Position numbers and translations under genes: made by a program. Below, one piece after another: positions 13,201 to 25,305 of a stretch of 64,000 nucleotides of DNA (position 1 is the first letter of the stretch; the number at the start of each line of letters is the position of its first letter). The stretch is from Montifringilla adamsi (Eukaryota; Chordata; Aves; Passeriformes; Passeridae), in NCBI GenBank assembly GCA_017590115.1, contig JAGGNK010009114.1, positions 20,018,816 through 20,082,815 on the forward strand. Reading direction: 5' to 3'. The notes beneath the pieces were generated by a model that was given only the letters and a program-made list of their open reading frames with translations, was not told the DNA's origin and did no database searches.

Positions 13201-16200
13201 GGAAAGCTCAGGGTTAAGGTATTCTCATGGTGCAGCTTCAAAACTGTGAGCTTTTCAGTGACGGATATAATTTTAGAAATTCTACTTGAAGTAATTTTAT
13301 TTAGAATTTTATAACAAAAAACTTTTCCCCCCAAACCATTGCTACTGATATTAGGCAATGCTTTCTGTGCTTGTGGAGTCTCTCTGCAATCCTGCCATAC
13401 AATGGAACCATCTGTCTACTAGCTTTCAACATTCCAGGAACAGGTTCTTGGTTTAATCTATACCAGTTTATGAACATCATGGTTCTTCTGAAGTTCTCTA
13501 CCAACACTCTGAGCTCCTCTGAACTCCAGTGGCAGCTGCCGGCCCACACATAGTCCATGCTCCAGCATCAACCCTGTTTAAGAGTCATTCTATGAAGCTT
13601 AGAAGTGCTAAGTGCTTTCCATGGAAGGCCTCATTTCTCCAGCCAAGAACAAGGAGATAAAGCCAATCATTCCAAGCCTGATAGTTGCTAGTTTCCCAGT
13701 TGTCATGACCTCCCCACAGGGAGGTGCTACCTCCTGCCCCACACAGCCCTGAACAGACAATGTTAGCACTGCACGCACCTGTACACCTTTCACGCCAAGA
13801 TTAAATTTCGATATGTCCATGTGAATCTCACAGTCCCCTATGTAACTGAAAGAAAATTCTCACATTATTCCACAGTTTGCAATAGTCCCATGAGAAATTT
13901 GGGGCTGTACAGAGTATAAATGAAATCAGTTTAAGGATTGACAACATGATCCCACAGGCAGAGATGGATTTTCAAGTGACTGAAAAGGGGAAGTTGAACA
14001 AAGGTCAGATCTTTCACAAGAGAAACCTTGCAGTCAGCTGGGACATTGATGTATCTGCAAAACATTGAAGCAACATCTGTATTTCCAGATTACTTTTCCA
14101 TTCTTAAGATTGGGGGTTGGCTGGAGCAAGCTTGCTCCAAGAAGGGGACCAAGATGCTCATTCAAAATTCAAGGTCAGAGCCATTGCCCTCTTGCTCCCT
14201 CCTCCGCCAAAAGCCTGATCCCACCCCACAACCTGGTGACCAAGCTCCCAGGATGGTGCAGAGCCATCCTGCCATTATTTATGGGGTTCCCACCTGGCCC
14301 AAAAAAGCCCACAGATCACCCACGCCCACAACCCAAAAACTCACCTGAAGGACAAATTTATGACTAAAAATAACCTGGTTTCCTTGAGGCTGAATTCAAA
14401 GACATCTACTTAGATCAGATTTTGGTCAGTTGCCATGGAGAACATCAGGCTTTAAATAAAGCAAATGCTGAATGCGGTACTTTGGCAATTTGGAAAGCAC
14501 CTCAGACTTTCATAAAAGTACAAACATCACCTTATGCAGAAACCAATAGCCACTCCCCAGGGAGCACAACTTGGCAGATCTGTTGATGCCTCTGGCAGAA
14601 AACAATTGAATGGAGCTACCAAGTTCCCTTTCAGCCCCCTGAGAAATAGCTCTGGCTGCTGACACACAAACACCCTGCAGGTAAAGCAGGGTGTAAAGGT
14701 ACTGCAGCAGTGAATGTGCTGTGCTTGCTGCCTACATGCATAGCTTCACTCCATAATCAAAGGAAAAGGGCAGGAGTTCTGCTCTGACCACATGTATTTG
14801 GGCAAATAGTGCTGCAGTTGCCACAAGTTCAAACTGTAATTTGCATATAGACAGATTCCCTCCCACCCCAAAAAAAGCCTGCCAAGAATGTGCAACCCTG
14901 TAAATTTGCCTCCACTTTTGCAAGCAAAGTCCTCTGTATACTTGTTTACAGGTAGTCACCTAGCAGAATTTCAGGAGCTCATAACACATAGAATAAAGCC
15001 TTTAATGTTAGAGCATTCTCATTTCTTATTTCCAACCTCATAAACCATGCCGAAATTAACATAATCTTTCTTAAAAGCTAGTGACATAATTAAACTTATT
15101 TTATGTTTGTTAACTTCTACAATTTTGACATTATCTTACAGGTCATTACACTGTGTGCTAATAGAGCATTGTTACAATAAAATTCTAAATGAGAAGCCAA
15201 AATTAGTTCCTTAATTTGCAGTAATTAATCCAAGAGGATTTAAGTCGGCTTTTGCAAGTGTCTAACATGACACAAGTAAGAGCTGTGGTGTTTTATAGCC
15301 TTTCTACCTTTCCACACAGTCAAAACCTCTTCCCACTCAGTTCTAGATGTCTCTTTTCTCCAGTAAAGATGTCAGAGAAGTCTTATCAGAGCCTGAGCCT
15401 TTAATTAGCCTTATGTCTGCCTCATACAGGTATCACCCCCTTCCTTGGTAGGAAGGATGAACTCTTTGTTCATTAGTTTATTCCTCATTTCCAGTCCCAG
15501 CTGCTCATGCTACCATCTGCTCCTCTGTGCAGCATAATCTTGCTGTGCTCTATGCTGTCCTACCCCAACACACCTGAGCCAAACTCAAGCCCTGACACTT
15601 AAAAGGCTGAGGCTGAGCCCCTCCACCCTCCACAGGACTGTGCTCTACGCACCTGTGGAGGGTGGAAGAATCACCTGTTTCTCTCCTACACCACTGTTGC
15701 ACAAGGTGATGCAGAAATGTCTGTGCTGTGGATGAGAACCTTGCTCAAGTGCAAGTATCTGTGTCTGTTCTGTACTTGGTTGGAAAAGCAGAGCCCAGTG
15801 TTTATAATACAAAGGCAATCCACTGGCTGAAGGCAGAGCTGCTACCAGAGCTGGCAAGTTTAACTAAGCTGGATGTCTGCACGTCCCTTTAGAAAAAGCC
15901 CAGGCAAACTGGAGGAAAAAAATCTGTCCTCCTGTAATATTGAGAGACTGAAAATAAGAAGCATTTACAGAGCACTGAAACCTAACCCAAGAGTCACTGT
16001 GGTGCCAGCAATGCACAGTGCACCCCAGAGGCATCCACAGCACTTCACTCTCTTCTCCAGGGCTGTGATGCCAGCACACAGCCCTGTAAACAGATCACTT
16101 AAACCTCAACAGCACAGTGACCAAGAGGTAGTGAAGGGAGCCCCACACTGTGGCAACTCAACTCCATCTCCTCTAAGTAGCAAAAAAACCTGTTCTATTG

Positions 16201-19200
16201 GTAATCCAGAAAAAGGCAGGGAAATAATAGCACTGATCAGAGATTTGCCTCTCTCTGTTCCTGAAAGCAACACACAATCTCCTGCAGACACTGCAGGATG
16301 CACAACACAGCTTAGTTCAGCTTAGATGTAGACATTGATGTTAACATATGAACACAAGTGAAGCTGAGGACTTAACACAGCCCTAGAGAAGAGACCCTCA
16401 CCAGAGAGGGAAGGCAAACCCACACTCCTGTGTGAATACAGCAAATACTGGGGTTATCAGATGAGTTAGGTTATCAGCACGAGGAACAGAAGTGCTTGGC
16501 CAGTTTGGAGATGTTGATGGGTCTGCCAGAGGGACAGGAATGCAGAGGTGGGGGAATCCCTCTGCAGAGGTTTGTCAAAAGACAGTGAAAATGAACATGT
16601 GGGAGAAGCAATTTGGCATAGAACAGCAGCAACCTTCTGCAAGGCTTAAAAGGCATCAGATCTCTCAAACTCAACATAGAAAGCTTGAATGATTTGCCAA
16701 AGGCCCTAACACTGACATGGGTATTACAACAACAGCACTGAAACACCTGGCTGAAAATCAAGCATGTGAATTTACAGGGAGCAGTGATGCTCTGCCAGGG
16801 CTGGGGGTGCTGCCATGGCACTGCCACGTTCAGCAGCAGGCACAGTTCTGAGGAGCTCTGTGTTGTTGCCAAGACAGTCTGTAATTTCACAGCTTTTTTC
16901 TGGCACTACCACTAAAAGCCAATTTATATTAGGCAGCTCAGTCACCCACTAAATTTACAGAGCTACAGCAGCATGCAAGTGGTAATTCCCCCAGCAATTC
17001 CCTTCTCCAGGGCAAAACCATGAGAGAGTTTAGCTCTGCAATGACTCTGATGTTAACAAAACACACAAGCTCATTCAAAACAGCCTGGGAGGTATTAAAT
17101 GTTTTATCCAATTTTGTTGTTGTTGTTGTTGTTGTTAATAGAGCTAGAGGCAGTATTCTGCTCAGAGAATAGCTGTAATCAAAAAAGCAAATGTGTTGGA
17201 AAGCACATAAAACAAATGACTAAAATAGAGGATTAATCTAGAGGAAGGAATTAAAAAATAAATAGTGCAAGTAGCTCTGGAAGAACTGGAGAAGTTGGTC
17301 TGATGAGAAACCACAGTGGGCAAGACAGACCAAGCACCTTCAGACCTGAGAGCTTTCCTGAGAACAGGAAACAGTTTGAAAACTTGGGTTCTCACTGCCA
17401 TCAATGGCAAAGCCAAGGGACACATTCTTATACCCATGGCAGTCGTGATGGGCCAGAGGAGGTAACACGTAGAGCTGTGCAGATCATTTCTGGTCTACAG
17501 GCTGATGCACATTTCACTTCTGTAACTACTGAGGACATCCAGCTGGGAGACAGATTATCTCACATCATTCTAGGCTAATCTTAGTACACCATGCCCAGTC
17601 CAGCATGACACATACACAGGCAGTAAGTTAAGAACCATCAACATAATTGATTATGCAATGTTACCAGATCTGCAGGTCCAGGGTAACCTGTCTTCTATCA
17701 ATTTCTTTGGTGTAGGCTTTTATTCCATTAATTCTAGGGCACTGAAATAGAGACAAACAAGATACAACATAGTGAACATCTATCAAGCAAAGCACAAGTG
17801 AAAAGTCCTACTCAATTTGATGAATTTGAAAATTAAATATTTGCAAAACTGCATGTAAAATATGAGTATACCATGCTTTTTTTTTTCTTTAAAGACGGAA
17901 CAGCCTTGACAGTCCTCAAACACAGAGCTAGTTGCAAGTAGCCCTAGGCCATCCTGCAAGCCTCAGAAAGCACTGAAAATTCCTGCTGCAAGGGTACAAC
18001 ATAAATAGATACGGATATGGTTCTTTTTTTCTATCTGCAGTCCCAGGATACTGACAGCAAGTGGGAAGAGATGTGTGTCTTTCCTGTACAATCCTTCCTT
18101 CATGGTGAAGATGCTCAAGTCAACATGAGGAGGGAGCAAAGCTATTACAGAGCTGAACATCTCACTTCCCTTGCATCTGAACTTTGTTGAAAAGAGTGAA
18201 CCACAAGAGTTACAGAAGATTCCCACTACCTTCTCGCCAAAGTGGATCTTGGTAAAGGTGCATGTTTTCAGATGTACACTCTTTGCTCTGATTTTTGGTT
18301 CAAGAACTTCTTTAAATGTTTTTTCCATAATTGTTCCGAAGTATGGCCAAGCCTGCACAAGGACCTAAAGAATAGCAAAAGCAGGAACACACTGAAGATT
18401 CTTTGAGTAATACACCTTTTGCTGAATCCTGGCTATTAATATCTGTCCTTTTAAAATACCAAGTCAACTTTGTGCACTTAAGTTATCCTTATGGAAGGAT
18501 CCATCTCTGTTCCTCAGAACTGGAATTTGTTTCAGGAACTGAAGGGTGAGTTTGCAGTACCATGGAGGTTGCTTCTAAACACAGGAGCCAACAAAGCCCA
18601 CAGTTAAATTTCTTAAGTACAATAATCCCTAATTACTCTAAAGTGTCACAGTGTTCCCTGGAGTTAGGTTTATTTAGAGGATTGAGATGAGCTTTTACAT
18701 AAAAAAGAAAATTTGTTAAAAAAAAACCACCAAAAAAGAAGATAGTCACTGATGCTAATTTGCAAGTTCAGCTGTTTTACTTTGAGAGGTTGACCACACC
18801 TGCTGATGGAAGCATTTATCTCAGTGCTCTCTGGAACCTTTCTGGTAAGAGGAGATACCACAAAGTTTGCTAAAATAATAATAACATACACATGTATGTA
18901 TCCATATACACAGACAAACAGTTGCTTTTTCTTTTTAGTCTCAGAATGAAGTGTTGTTGAATTTATCCAACTTGTATCAACCAGGCTCACATTAGCTCTC
19001 AACCTCAGTGGCAACCCCACACTTAAGTGACTCCATACTTCAGTATAGACACTGATAAAACTGAACTACACTAATTTGGTAGTAATTTGATAACTTTCTC
19101 AGATTTGTCCCACAGGGTTTGGATGAGAGGGATGCAGCTCAGAGCAGGCGGCCTCACCAGCTGGAGTTCAGAGCTCCTCACCTTGTTCAGCCACTCCACT

Positions 19201-22200
19201 CGTTCAACATCAGGGAAGTGAACCTGGATGCAAAGGAAAATAAAGTGAGTGCCATGTGCCATCTCTTTGAGCACACTGCAACACATGCAAAAGATAGCAC
19301 TGAGTGTGGAACAAGTGTTAGAGTAAGCCGAGATGCCTCTGCCCTCATACATACATCCTTTATAATTTACTACCTCCTTGAAAAATTGTAAAATGAAAGA
19401 AGCCAGTAAAGAATAGTAAAAGGCAAAAGAACCCACGTGCACTGATGTATCAGTATGCCTCTGGGCACATTTACATGATTATAGCAAGTGTCACTTCCTG
19501 TTCATGATGTAAAGCAGCATTAGATTTCTCATCCTTCTCTTTGTCATGCCTTGGGAAGCCACGAGAACCTACTTCCCTTTAAGACCATGAGCTGTGCAGG
19601 ACCTGTTTCCTGTACTCGCTTGCCTCAACCAGGACACCACACTTTGGAAAACAAGAACCTGCTTGGGAAACTCAGTGTATTGGTTGTGGCAGCATTTCTC
19701 CACTAATACCAACATGGTGCCAATGGCTTCAGGGAAAAGAAGTGTAAGAGTTCAAGCCTGTTAGCATACACTATCATGTGGAACAGTCCAGTGTTTTCAT
19801 TTCTCTGAGCTTTTTAAGATGGTAAGGAGAAATTAAAATGAAATAGTCACTTATACATCATGCTTTCAAGTTGGACACACCAAATGCCAACAAGAAGTGT
19901 ATATGCCCATTACAAAACCCCACCAGTTCCCTGAAGTGATGACTTGCTTAATCACCATCAGGATAACTGGGTATGAGACCACTCTCAGACCCCTGCAAGA
20001 AGCTGCTGACTGAAGAGTTACAATCGCCTTACTTCAATCACACATTAAAGCCTGTGGATGTGGTATTTGCAGCTGGTAGCAGGTTACTGCAGAAGGGAAG
20101 GACACTGCAGCAGCTTCTCAGAATAGACATTGGAGCACCTGAATACAAAGGGAATCTGACTATCATCTAGCCTGATAATAGTAATTGGGTAGGACAATAC
20201 TTCCTCTTACAAGAGCTGTGAATCACACTTTTCAGGCAAAGCCTTACTACTCATCAGCTTTCAGAGAGGTGCTCAGATATGTTTGGATGGAGTGGACAGT
20301 AGCCTGTTTTTTAGTATATGCTTCATATATGATTGAAGAGCCCATTTTCCTTGCTCAAATAATGCTTCAAATGATCTCATTAAAAAACCCCAAAGTAATA
20401 TCACCACATTCTTTATAAGAAATTTCTTTTGATGCTCTAAATAGCAACTTTTCCATTAAATAAGACAACAGAAGTTCACTGAAATGTCAGCCTGCACAGG
20501 TCTATTTGCACGATGAAGTGAGAACTCAGCACCAGAAGGGACAATCAACACAGACAAACTGCTGCTGACATTTTACAGTGAGGCAGATTATGTGAATCAG
20601 GGGACCTCCACTTCACCTGCCAGCCTTTCATCTTCCACCTAAAGGCTCTCCACCAGGGCACATAAATCCTAGGTTCTCAGTTCCAATGTAATTGCCAAGC
20701 AAAAACATCCTGCAGCACTTGGGCCACAGCTTGGGATCAGATGCAGGAAGGATAGAGCAGAGATGGAAGCAGCAAATGGATGGCGAACTTGTTCTTCAAA
20801 ACACCTTACAGATAGGAGAAGGATGTGAGCCAAAAGAAAGGACAGGACAACAGTTAGGCTACCCCTTCCCAGTGAGAAAGTCACAGCTCATATGTGCAGG
20901 GGAGAAATGTGGGGCATTATAAACCATTACAGTTGTCTGGGATTATTCACTAGAGGCAAGGCTCCTAGAGACCTGAAACAGCAAAAATGGGCATCAGGAA
21001 AGATACAAAAACCATGAGAATGAGGCTGTAGGTAGACCCACCCTAAAAAAAAAGTAAAATTGAATTTATTAGTCAATAATAAACCACCGACAGCCCACAA
21101 CAAACCTCCAAAGCAACTGCAATGAATCACACTGCACTGTGTCACACCTCAGATGCTGTGATAGCAGACATTTGTGGTACATTTCCACCCCACCTGACAC
21201 CCCCTCATTCAGGTGTCTGCAACCCAGGTCCCACCCAGGCACTTGGTGCCTCAGTTTCCTCTGACAGACGGAAGGAATGGCACTGCTGGAGCTCAAAGGT
21301 TGGGACCGCAGACCACCAGGGGCGCCTGGGCTGACACAGCTGGCCTTGCAGAGAACACCAGACACTGGCTGATTACGACTGGTGAAAAACAGCTTTCTGC
21401 CCTTTCTCAATTGAGTGGGTTCTCAATACCAAAGCTCAGCTCCACTCAGTGCTATGAGCTAAATGAGCAGTTCTGTGAGGAAGCAGAGCTCGGTATCCAG
21501 GTGTTGCAACTGCATTATCCACTGCGTAGTAAGACACAAGCTCTGAGCAAGTCCTTTCCTACCCACGGGGTATCCCCATAATATGAATGCTGGCTAGCAT
21601 GTCTAGTTCATGGCTAGTTCAGCCCAGTGACACCACCAGGCTCCTGACTCACTAGTCTTCTTGACTCAACCATTTATTCCAAGAATTTAATGTATCCTAA
21701 TATGTTTTGAAAATAAAACCATCTGCAATTCCATACTTCTGAACCATGTGCTCTGGATTTCAGACTGACTTCTGGCCCTTGCTACTGGTGAGAGCCGCAC
21801 CAGGCAAGGTCTTGCCATGAGCTTGTCATCAGTACAGGTCGGAGGAGCCCAAAACACTTCCTACTAATCCCAGAACCAGACACCAAGAGCTGCCAAATTA
21901 ATACTAACACAGAGTAAGATTTAATCCTGTAGCCTTGGGCAAGTCCCATTTTCAGAATCAGTTTTACCCATCTACGAAAGCAGGCATACTTCTTGCCAAA
22001 GTTTAAGGAATGCAGTAAAAATTACTTAACATTTGAAAAGAGCTTTGAAGATCAAAAACACTAGGTAAGGGACAATTACTAGCAAGTAAAGAAAATGTGT
22101 AAATTCTGCATGACTCCACCTTGCCCTGGAGCAAGCCACCACAAGGATCACAGCAACAGCAAAACCCATGTGTGACACAACAGCACCATTCTGTTCAAAT

Positions 22201-25200
22201 ACAACACAGCAATCTATCCATCAGGGTTTGGTTTGGTTTTTTGCTTGTTTGTTTGGTTGTTTTGGGTTTTGTTGGGGATTTTGGCGTTTTGTTTGTTTCT
22301 TTTTTTAAAAAAGCCAGGATTTTTAGCTATTCATACAAGAGGGAAAAAAAAAGGAAGCTTAAACAAGGCTTTTGCATGATCAAGGACTTAAAAGGCAACA
22401 TTTTAAAAGGACAGTTCTGTACCCAGTAGTATTTGGCCTGGTAAAAGGAGTTTAACATCAGGAAGAAACACAGCATACTTGGATTTTGCCATATGCAGCC
22501 AGATAACCAGTGGCAAAAGCAACACAGAGCAGTCACCACAACCCCAGGAGCTGGAATGAAGGTGGAAGCCTGGCTACCTCTGCTCTGAGCACTGCCAGCT
22601 TGTACAGAAGTCATGCTAAAGGCTGCAAGGGCTGTAGTCAGAAGGTCTCAGCTCTCCAAGCCATGGATCTGACTGTGCCTGCCATGAGCAAATTTCCAGC
22701 CTGGTTTCCTGAGGAAGCACAGCCTGCCCACGTACACTGTCTAGCACAGGAATGTGTCTATTCCAAACTCACTGGCTGGTTTCAGCCAAGAAACTGGTGC
22801 TGCAAAACAATCCTGCAAATACCCCAAAACAGATGGTTGAGTAGATTAGGGAAACCCTCCCAGCATCCCCCCTGAAGGAACGGCTGCATTCTGTGTATCT
22901 CCTAACAACTGATACCAGGACTGAGCAGAACCCAAGCCAATTTGAAAAAGCCATTTCCTAGGGAGAACAATTTTTAACCAACAGCAAAATCAGTGATTGC
23001 TCTTAACTCTCAGTGGATGGATCCCCCTCATTTTATTACAGACCACATGAAGAGACAAAGATTTACGAACACCAAGACATTGCCATCATTTCACACCTTC
23101 AGAACCTTTCCTAAGATTACAACACTGCAAATCCAAGCCATGCTGCCCTTGAACTGTATTGCTACTGCCACCTCTGTGTGACAGGAGAGAAGAACTCAGC
23201 AGATAGTTTTAGAAGGTCCATGAACACGGAAAGGCAAAACCAAAAGATAAAAAAGATAACACCACAGACAATAAACTGAACAGACATCAGGTGAGAATCC
23301 TCCAGTAGCCTCCAAGATGGGCATATGGAAGAAGTAGATCAAATAGAGGATGGGGATGGAAGGAAAATTAAAACAGGGGAGTTAAAAAGCATCAAGGATA
23401 AGAGTAGTGTGGAAGCAAATACCCAACTGATGAACAAAAGTTACCAACACACAAAAGGAAAGGAAGAGGCAATATAGATAGAACTAAAAGCACACTGTGC
23501 AGCCCCTTTATCATTAGGTCCTATACCCTGCCTTCCAGGAGTAAGGGCCAAGAATTCACAAGTCACAAATCAGACCTCTGGAAAGTCTGACTCTAGCATC
23601 TCTACGAGCACATGCTGGGCAGTGGGAGATAGAAATGAGATAGCCCTTAAACTTCCCTTTCTCCTGAAGGAGGCTGAACAGCCCCAGCATTGTCAGACCC
23701 CAGGTGCTGCAGCCCCTGACCATCTCAGTGGCCTCTGCTGCAGTCTCCCCATTTGCCCAAACCTCTCCTGGGTTGGGGCACAGAGTGCTCTCTGTGCAGC
23801 CTTGTGAAGGCCCAGTACAGGGCAATCAATAATGGACCACCTGCTCCCACACTAATGAAGCCTGAAACTTTCAGCCACAAAACCTAATGGAACTTTTTGA
23901 ATTTGTGTGCACTGTTGGGGCAAGCCTGATTTTTCAACAGTGACTAAGAGGCTCAATTTCTGGTTACAATGATTCAGGGCACTTGAGGATAAAACACAAC
24001 ACTGCTCTCACAGCATCAGGGCAAGAGCTGACACCACCACATTCATTAATGCCCTGAACTGTGCTCTTTTTTTTTTTTTTTTTTGTTAATGCTCTGTCAA
24101 TACAAACAAGCAGAAACCTCATTCAGAGACAGACTTCTGTGCCTGGCGGGAGGGAACATGTGCAGGGAGCTGCATCAGCCCTGGCAGGAGACCCTGGCCT
24201 CACTCCTCAGAACTGCCAGCTGCCTTCATTTCCCACAGAATTAAGTAGAGCCAAGTGCTGTAGGCTATATAAAAGTTTGCCGACTATAAATGCCTCCATG
24301 CAACACTCTACAAGAAAAGCATTTCCCTACCACTCCCTGACAGATATTTAAATGCCAAGTAAATGATGATAAAAGAAAAAAGATCTAAACACCTCATCAT
24401 CCTTTCCATTAGCCAACCACAGCTGCCCAATAAATAACCCAAGACACAGAATAAAATGCAGGCAGAAATTTTGGTTTCTTCACTTTAAAACGTAGAGTTA
24501 CTAGAAACAAATATGAACAACAAACGGGGGTTGACCTTCTGTACCGTCCAGAGATGACACTTTAAAATTAAATATTTGGGTTTTTAGCAGGATGAGAATA
24601 TAATGTTTATATATTTTTGTTTGTGTTCAAATGACACTAAAGGGGAGAAAATCTGCTGTACGAGAAAGTCTAAAATGAGTATCTTCAACAGCAAAATACC
24701 TGCAATGCAACAACACGTATTTGAAGGGAGGTGTCTCTGGCGATACATCAGTCTGTTTTACATGCCCACTTACGGCACATCTCCTAGGCTAAACCAACTC
24801 CTAGTTTAATCCTCGCTTTTTTGAGCAAGACTTTAAAATCAAAGACGCTACCGCTCGGCCCAAGGCATCACTGGCACCCCTTCGGCTGCTCGCTCCGGGA
24901 CACCCCGCTCTCTGTCCCGCTCCCGCCGCCCGGTGCCGCGGGGACCCGCAGCATCCCCGGTGCCTCGCAGCAGAACCCGCGCCGCTCACTCACCCAGGCC
25001 GGCAGGTGCCGGGCGGCCAGGCCCCGGCACACCGCCTCCCGCTCGTCTTCCAGCAGCGCCAAGGCGGCGGCCAGGCGGTCGCGCTTCCCCCGCCGGTTGA
25101 GTCCCCAGCAGAGCCACAGCGCCAGCGCCAGCAGCAGCCAGCTGCCGCTCAGCCCCAGGTCCCCCGCCAGGTACACGGGGCCGAGCCACAGCAGCGCCCG

Positions 25201-25251
25201 CGCCGCCGACGAGAGCAGCAGGCGCGGCAGCGCGGCGGGGCGCGGGGCCAT
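866..25251 (-). CDS. ESYT3: Extended synaptotagmin 3, partial (18 coding exons, C-terminus outside window)
   Basis: E-Syt3 is an endoplasmic reticulum membrane protein that tethers ER to plasma membrane and moves glycerolipids through its SMP domain. The joined exons give 703 codons plus two bases: an N-terminal hydrophobic hairpin (about residues 17-49), the SMP domain (about 87-282), C2A (283 to about 410), C2B (about 415-559) and a Ser/Pro/Glu-rich linker (560-703). ESYT3 rather than ESYT1 or ESYT2 is called from HFPDVERVEW, LEPKIRAKSVHL, CGVIRVHLLEA-like and RFQLDHS stretches recalled from the human protein. C2A keeps the acidic calcium ligands (D299, D310, D357, D359, D363). C2B has PSSF where a calcium-binding loop would have SDPY. 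The start at 25251 has a strong Kozak context (GCCATGG). Human E-Syt3 is 886 residues, so about 180 residues including C2C lie beyond the left edge. All junctions are GT-AG and the phase is continuous. Confidence 0.95.
1819..1968 (-). CDS. ESYT3: ESYT3 coding exon 17 (end of C2B)
   Basis: Residues 510-559, phase 0 on both sides. IKDKERDSALGTSVVCLSHL then the RFQLDHSSSDSF stretch and LVLR. Closely matches the human C2B end. Confidence 0.95.
2809..2895 (-). CDS. ESYT3: ESYT3 coding exon 16
   Basis: Residues 481-509, phase 0 on both sides: TCNFSKDPKWGQAFTFFVHS then AHSQSLHIE. Typical C2B strand with the DPxW motif. Confidence 0.94.
4179..4244 (-). CDS. ESYT3: ESYT3 coding exon 15
   Basis: Residues 459-480, phase 0 on both sides: KMEREPSSFVLLTVGNKTQK then SK. 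The loop that reads SDPY in calcium-binding C2 domains reads PSSF. Confidence 0.9.
5443..5511 (-). CDS. ESYT3: ESYT3 coding exon 14
   Basis: Residues 436-458, phase 0 on both sides: KNHFEYSNGECGTKKIKNNK then YLK. Lys/Asn-rich insert in C2B that matches the position and length of the human exon (RNPFDYLNGEY-like) but not its detail. Confidence 0.88.
5607..5669 (-). CDS. ESYT3: ESYT3 coding exon 13 (start of C2B)
   Basis: Residues 415-435, phase 0 on both sides: DKKGLSTAILIVYLDSAFNL then P. First strand of C2B, donor GTAAGT. Confidence 0.93.
6526..6615 (-). CDS. ESYT3: ESYT3 coding exon 12
   Basis: Residues 385-414, phase 0 on both sides. WFPLSKTTSGHLHLKLEWLS, the typical E-Syt end of C2A, then LVNDQEKLHE. 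Confidence 0.93.
7250..7298 (-). CDS. ESYT3: ESYT3 coding exon 11
   Basis: Completes Ser368 and runs to residue 384: SLLISLVDVMNDRTVDE. C2A, phase 0 at the 3' end, donor GTAAAG. Confidence 0.92.
7713..7795 (-). CDS. ESYT3: ESYT3 coding exon 10 (C2A, calcium loop 3)
   Basis: Residues 341-367 plus two bases of 368. FVVHEVPGQDLEVDLYDEDP then DKDDFMG carries the acidic loop (D357, D359, D363) expected of a calcium-binding C2A. Confidence 0.95.
8332..8505 (-). CDS. ESYT3: ESYT3 coding exon 9 (C2A, first half)
   Basis: Residues 283-340, phase 0 on both sides. GVIRVHLLEAENLVQKDNFL opens C2A; the GKSDPYA loop supplies calcium-ligand aspartates (D299, D310). Ends NPIWNETFE. Confidence 0.96.
9446..9566 (-). 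CDS. ESYT3: ESYT3 coding exon 8
   Basis: Completes Asn242 and runs to residue 282. End of the SMP domain: VMSDSLIQDFIAARLVLPNR, then ITVPLKK and RFPIPQ. LVLPNR is an E-Syt signature. Confidence 0.94.
9708..9864 (+). mobile_element. CR1 LINE 3' fragment
   Basis: Decayed 3' end of a CR1 element within the ESYT3 intron between exons 7 and 8. It reads in the typical order: AAATGGTTGAGTCACCATCC, a hydrophobic-leucine-like filler, TTGGACTCAGTGATCT, and a degraded ATGATTGTATGA tail. Confidence 0.8.
12037..12092 (-). CDS. ESYT3: ESYT3 coding exon 7
   Basis: Residues 224-241 plus two bases of 242: HLEINWAGMSNLLDVPGI. SMP domain, donor GTGAGT. Confidence 0.93.
13097..13186 (-). CDS. ESYT3: ESYT3 coding exon 6
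   Basis: Residues 194-223, phase 0 on both sides. SMP segment LYGTLRVILEPLLTDAPFVG followed by AVTLFFMQKP; highly conserved in the family. Confidence 0.94.
13779..13845 (-). CDS. ESYT3: ESYT3 coding exon 5
   Basis: Completes codon 171 and runs to residue 193. SMP segment YIGDCEIHMDISKFNLGVKG, then VQ, with donor GTGCGT. Confidence 0.93.
17114..17136. repeat. (TTG)n microsatellite
   Basis: Seven to eight perfect trinucleotide units in the ESYT3 intron between exons 4 and 5. Confidence 0.95.
17665..17741 (-). CDS. ESYT3: ESYT3 coding exon 4
   Basis: Residues 146-170 plus two bases of 171. SMP domain strand region CPRINGIKAYTKEIDRRQVT, ending DLQI with a split codon completed by exon 5. Confidence 0.93.
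18230..18364 (-). CDS. ESYT3: ESYT3 coding exon 3
   Basis: Residues 101-145, phase 0 on both sides, donor GTAGTG. SMP domain helix and first strands: QAWPYFGTIMEKTFKEVLEP, then the FTKIHFGEK end. Matches the family closely. Confidence 0.95.
19182..19223 (-). CDS. ESYT3: ESYT3 coding exon 2 (42 bases)
   Basis: Residues 87-100 (VHFPDVERVEWLNK), phase 0 on both sides, acceptor CAG and donor GTGAGG. This short exon opens the SMP domain and is nearly identical to the human segment. Confidence 0.95.
22224..22307 (+). repeat. G/T-only low-complexity tract
   Basis: About 84 bases nearly free of A and C on the plus strand, built from TTTG, TTGG and GTTT words, in ESYT3 intron 1. It reads as an A/C-rich tract in the ESYT3 transcript. 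Confidence 0.85.
24067..24084. repeat. Homopolymer T run (18 bases)
   Basis: Uninterrupted T run in ESYT3 intron 1, with no recognisable element next to it. Confidence 0.9.
24994..25251 (-). CDS. ESYT3: ESYT3 coding exon 1
   Basis: Residues 1-86, ending in phase 0 at LPAW with donor GTGAGT. It holds the ER membrane hairpin (WLGPVYLAGDLGLSGSWLLL) and a basic NRRGKRDR stretch after it, as in human ESYT3. Very GC-rich. The frame stays open upstream into the N gap, so a longer N-terminus cannot be fully excluded. Confidence 0.93.
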
Positions 25252-25295
25252 GGCGACAGCCCGAGCCACGCTGGCCACAGCCCGAGCCGGGGTCG

Positions 25296-25305
25296 NNNNN
25301 NNNNN
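25296..25305. other. Assembly gap (10 N)
   Basis: Ten unknown bases 45 bases upstream of the ESYT3 start codon. A round 10-base run usually marks a gap of unknown true size. An imperfect GC-rich repeat (CACAGCCCGAGCC-like units) lies next to it, a plausible cause of assembly failure. Confidence 0.95.

Larger units (their letters stand above)
19224..24993 (-). other. ESYT3 intron 1
   Basis: The longest ESYT3 intron here (5.8 kb). It contains a G/T-rich low-complexity tract (22224-22307) and an 18-base T run (24067-24084). No coding exon of another gene was recognised on either strand. Confidence 0.75.
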
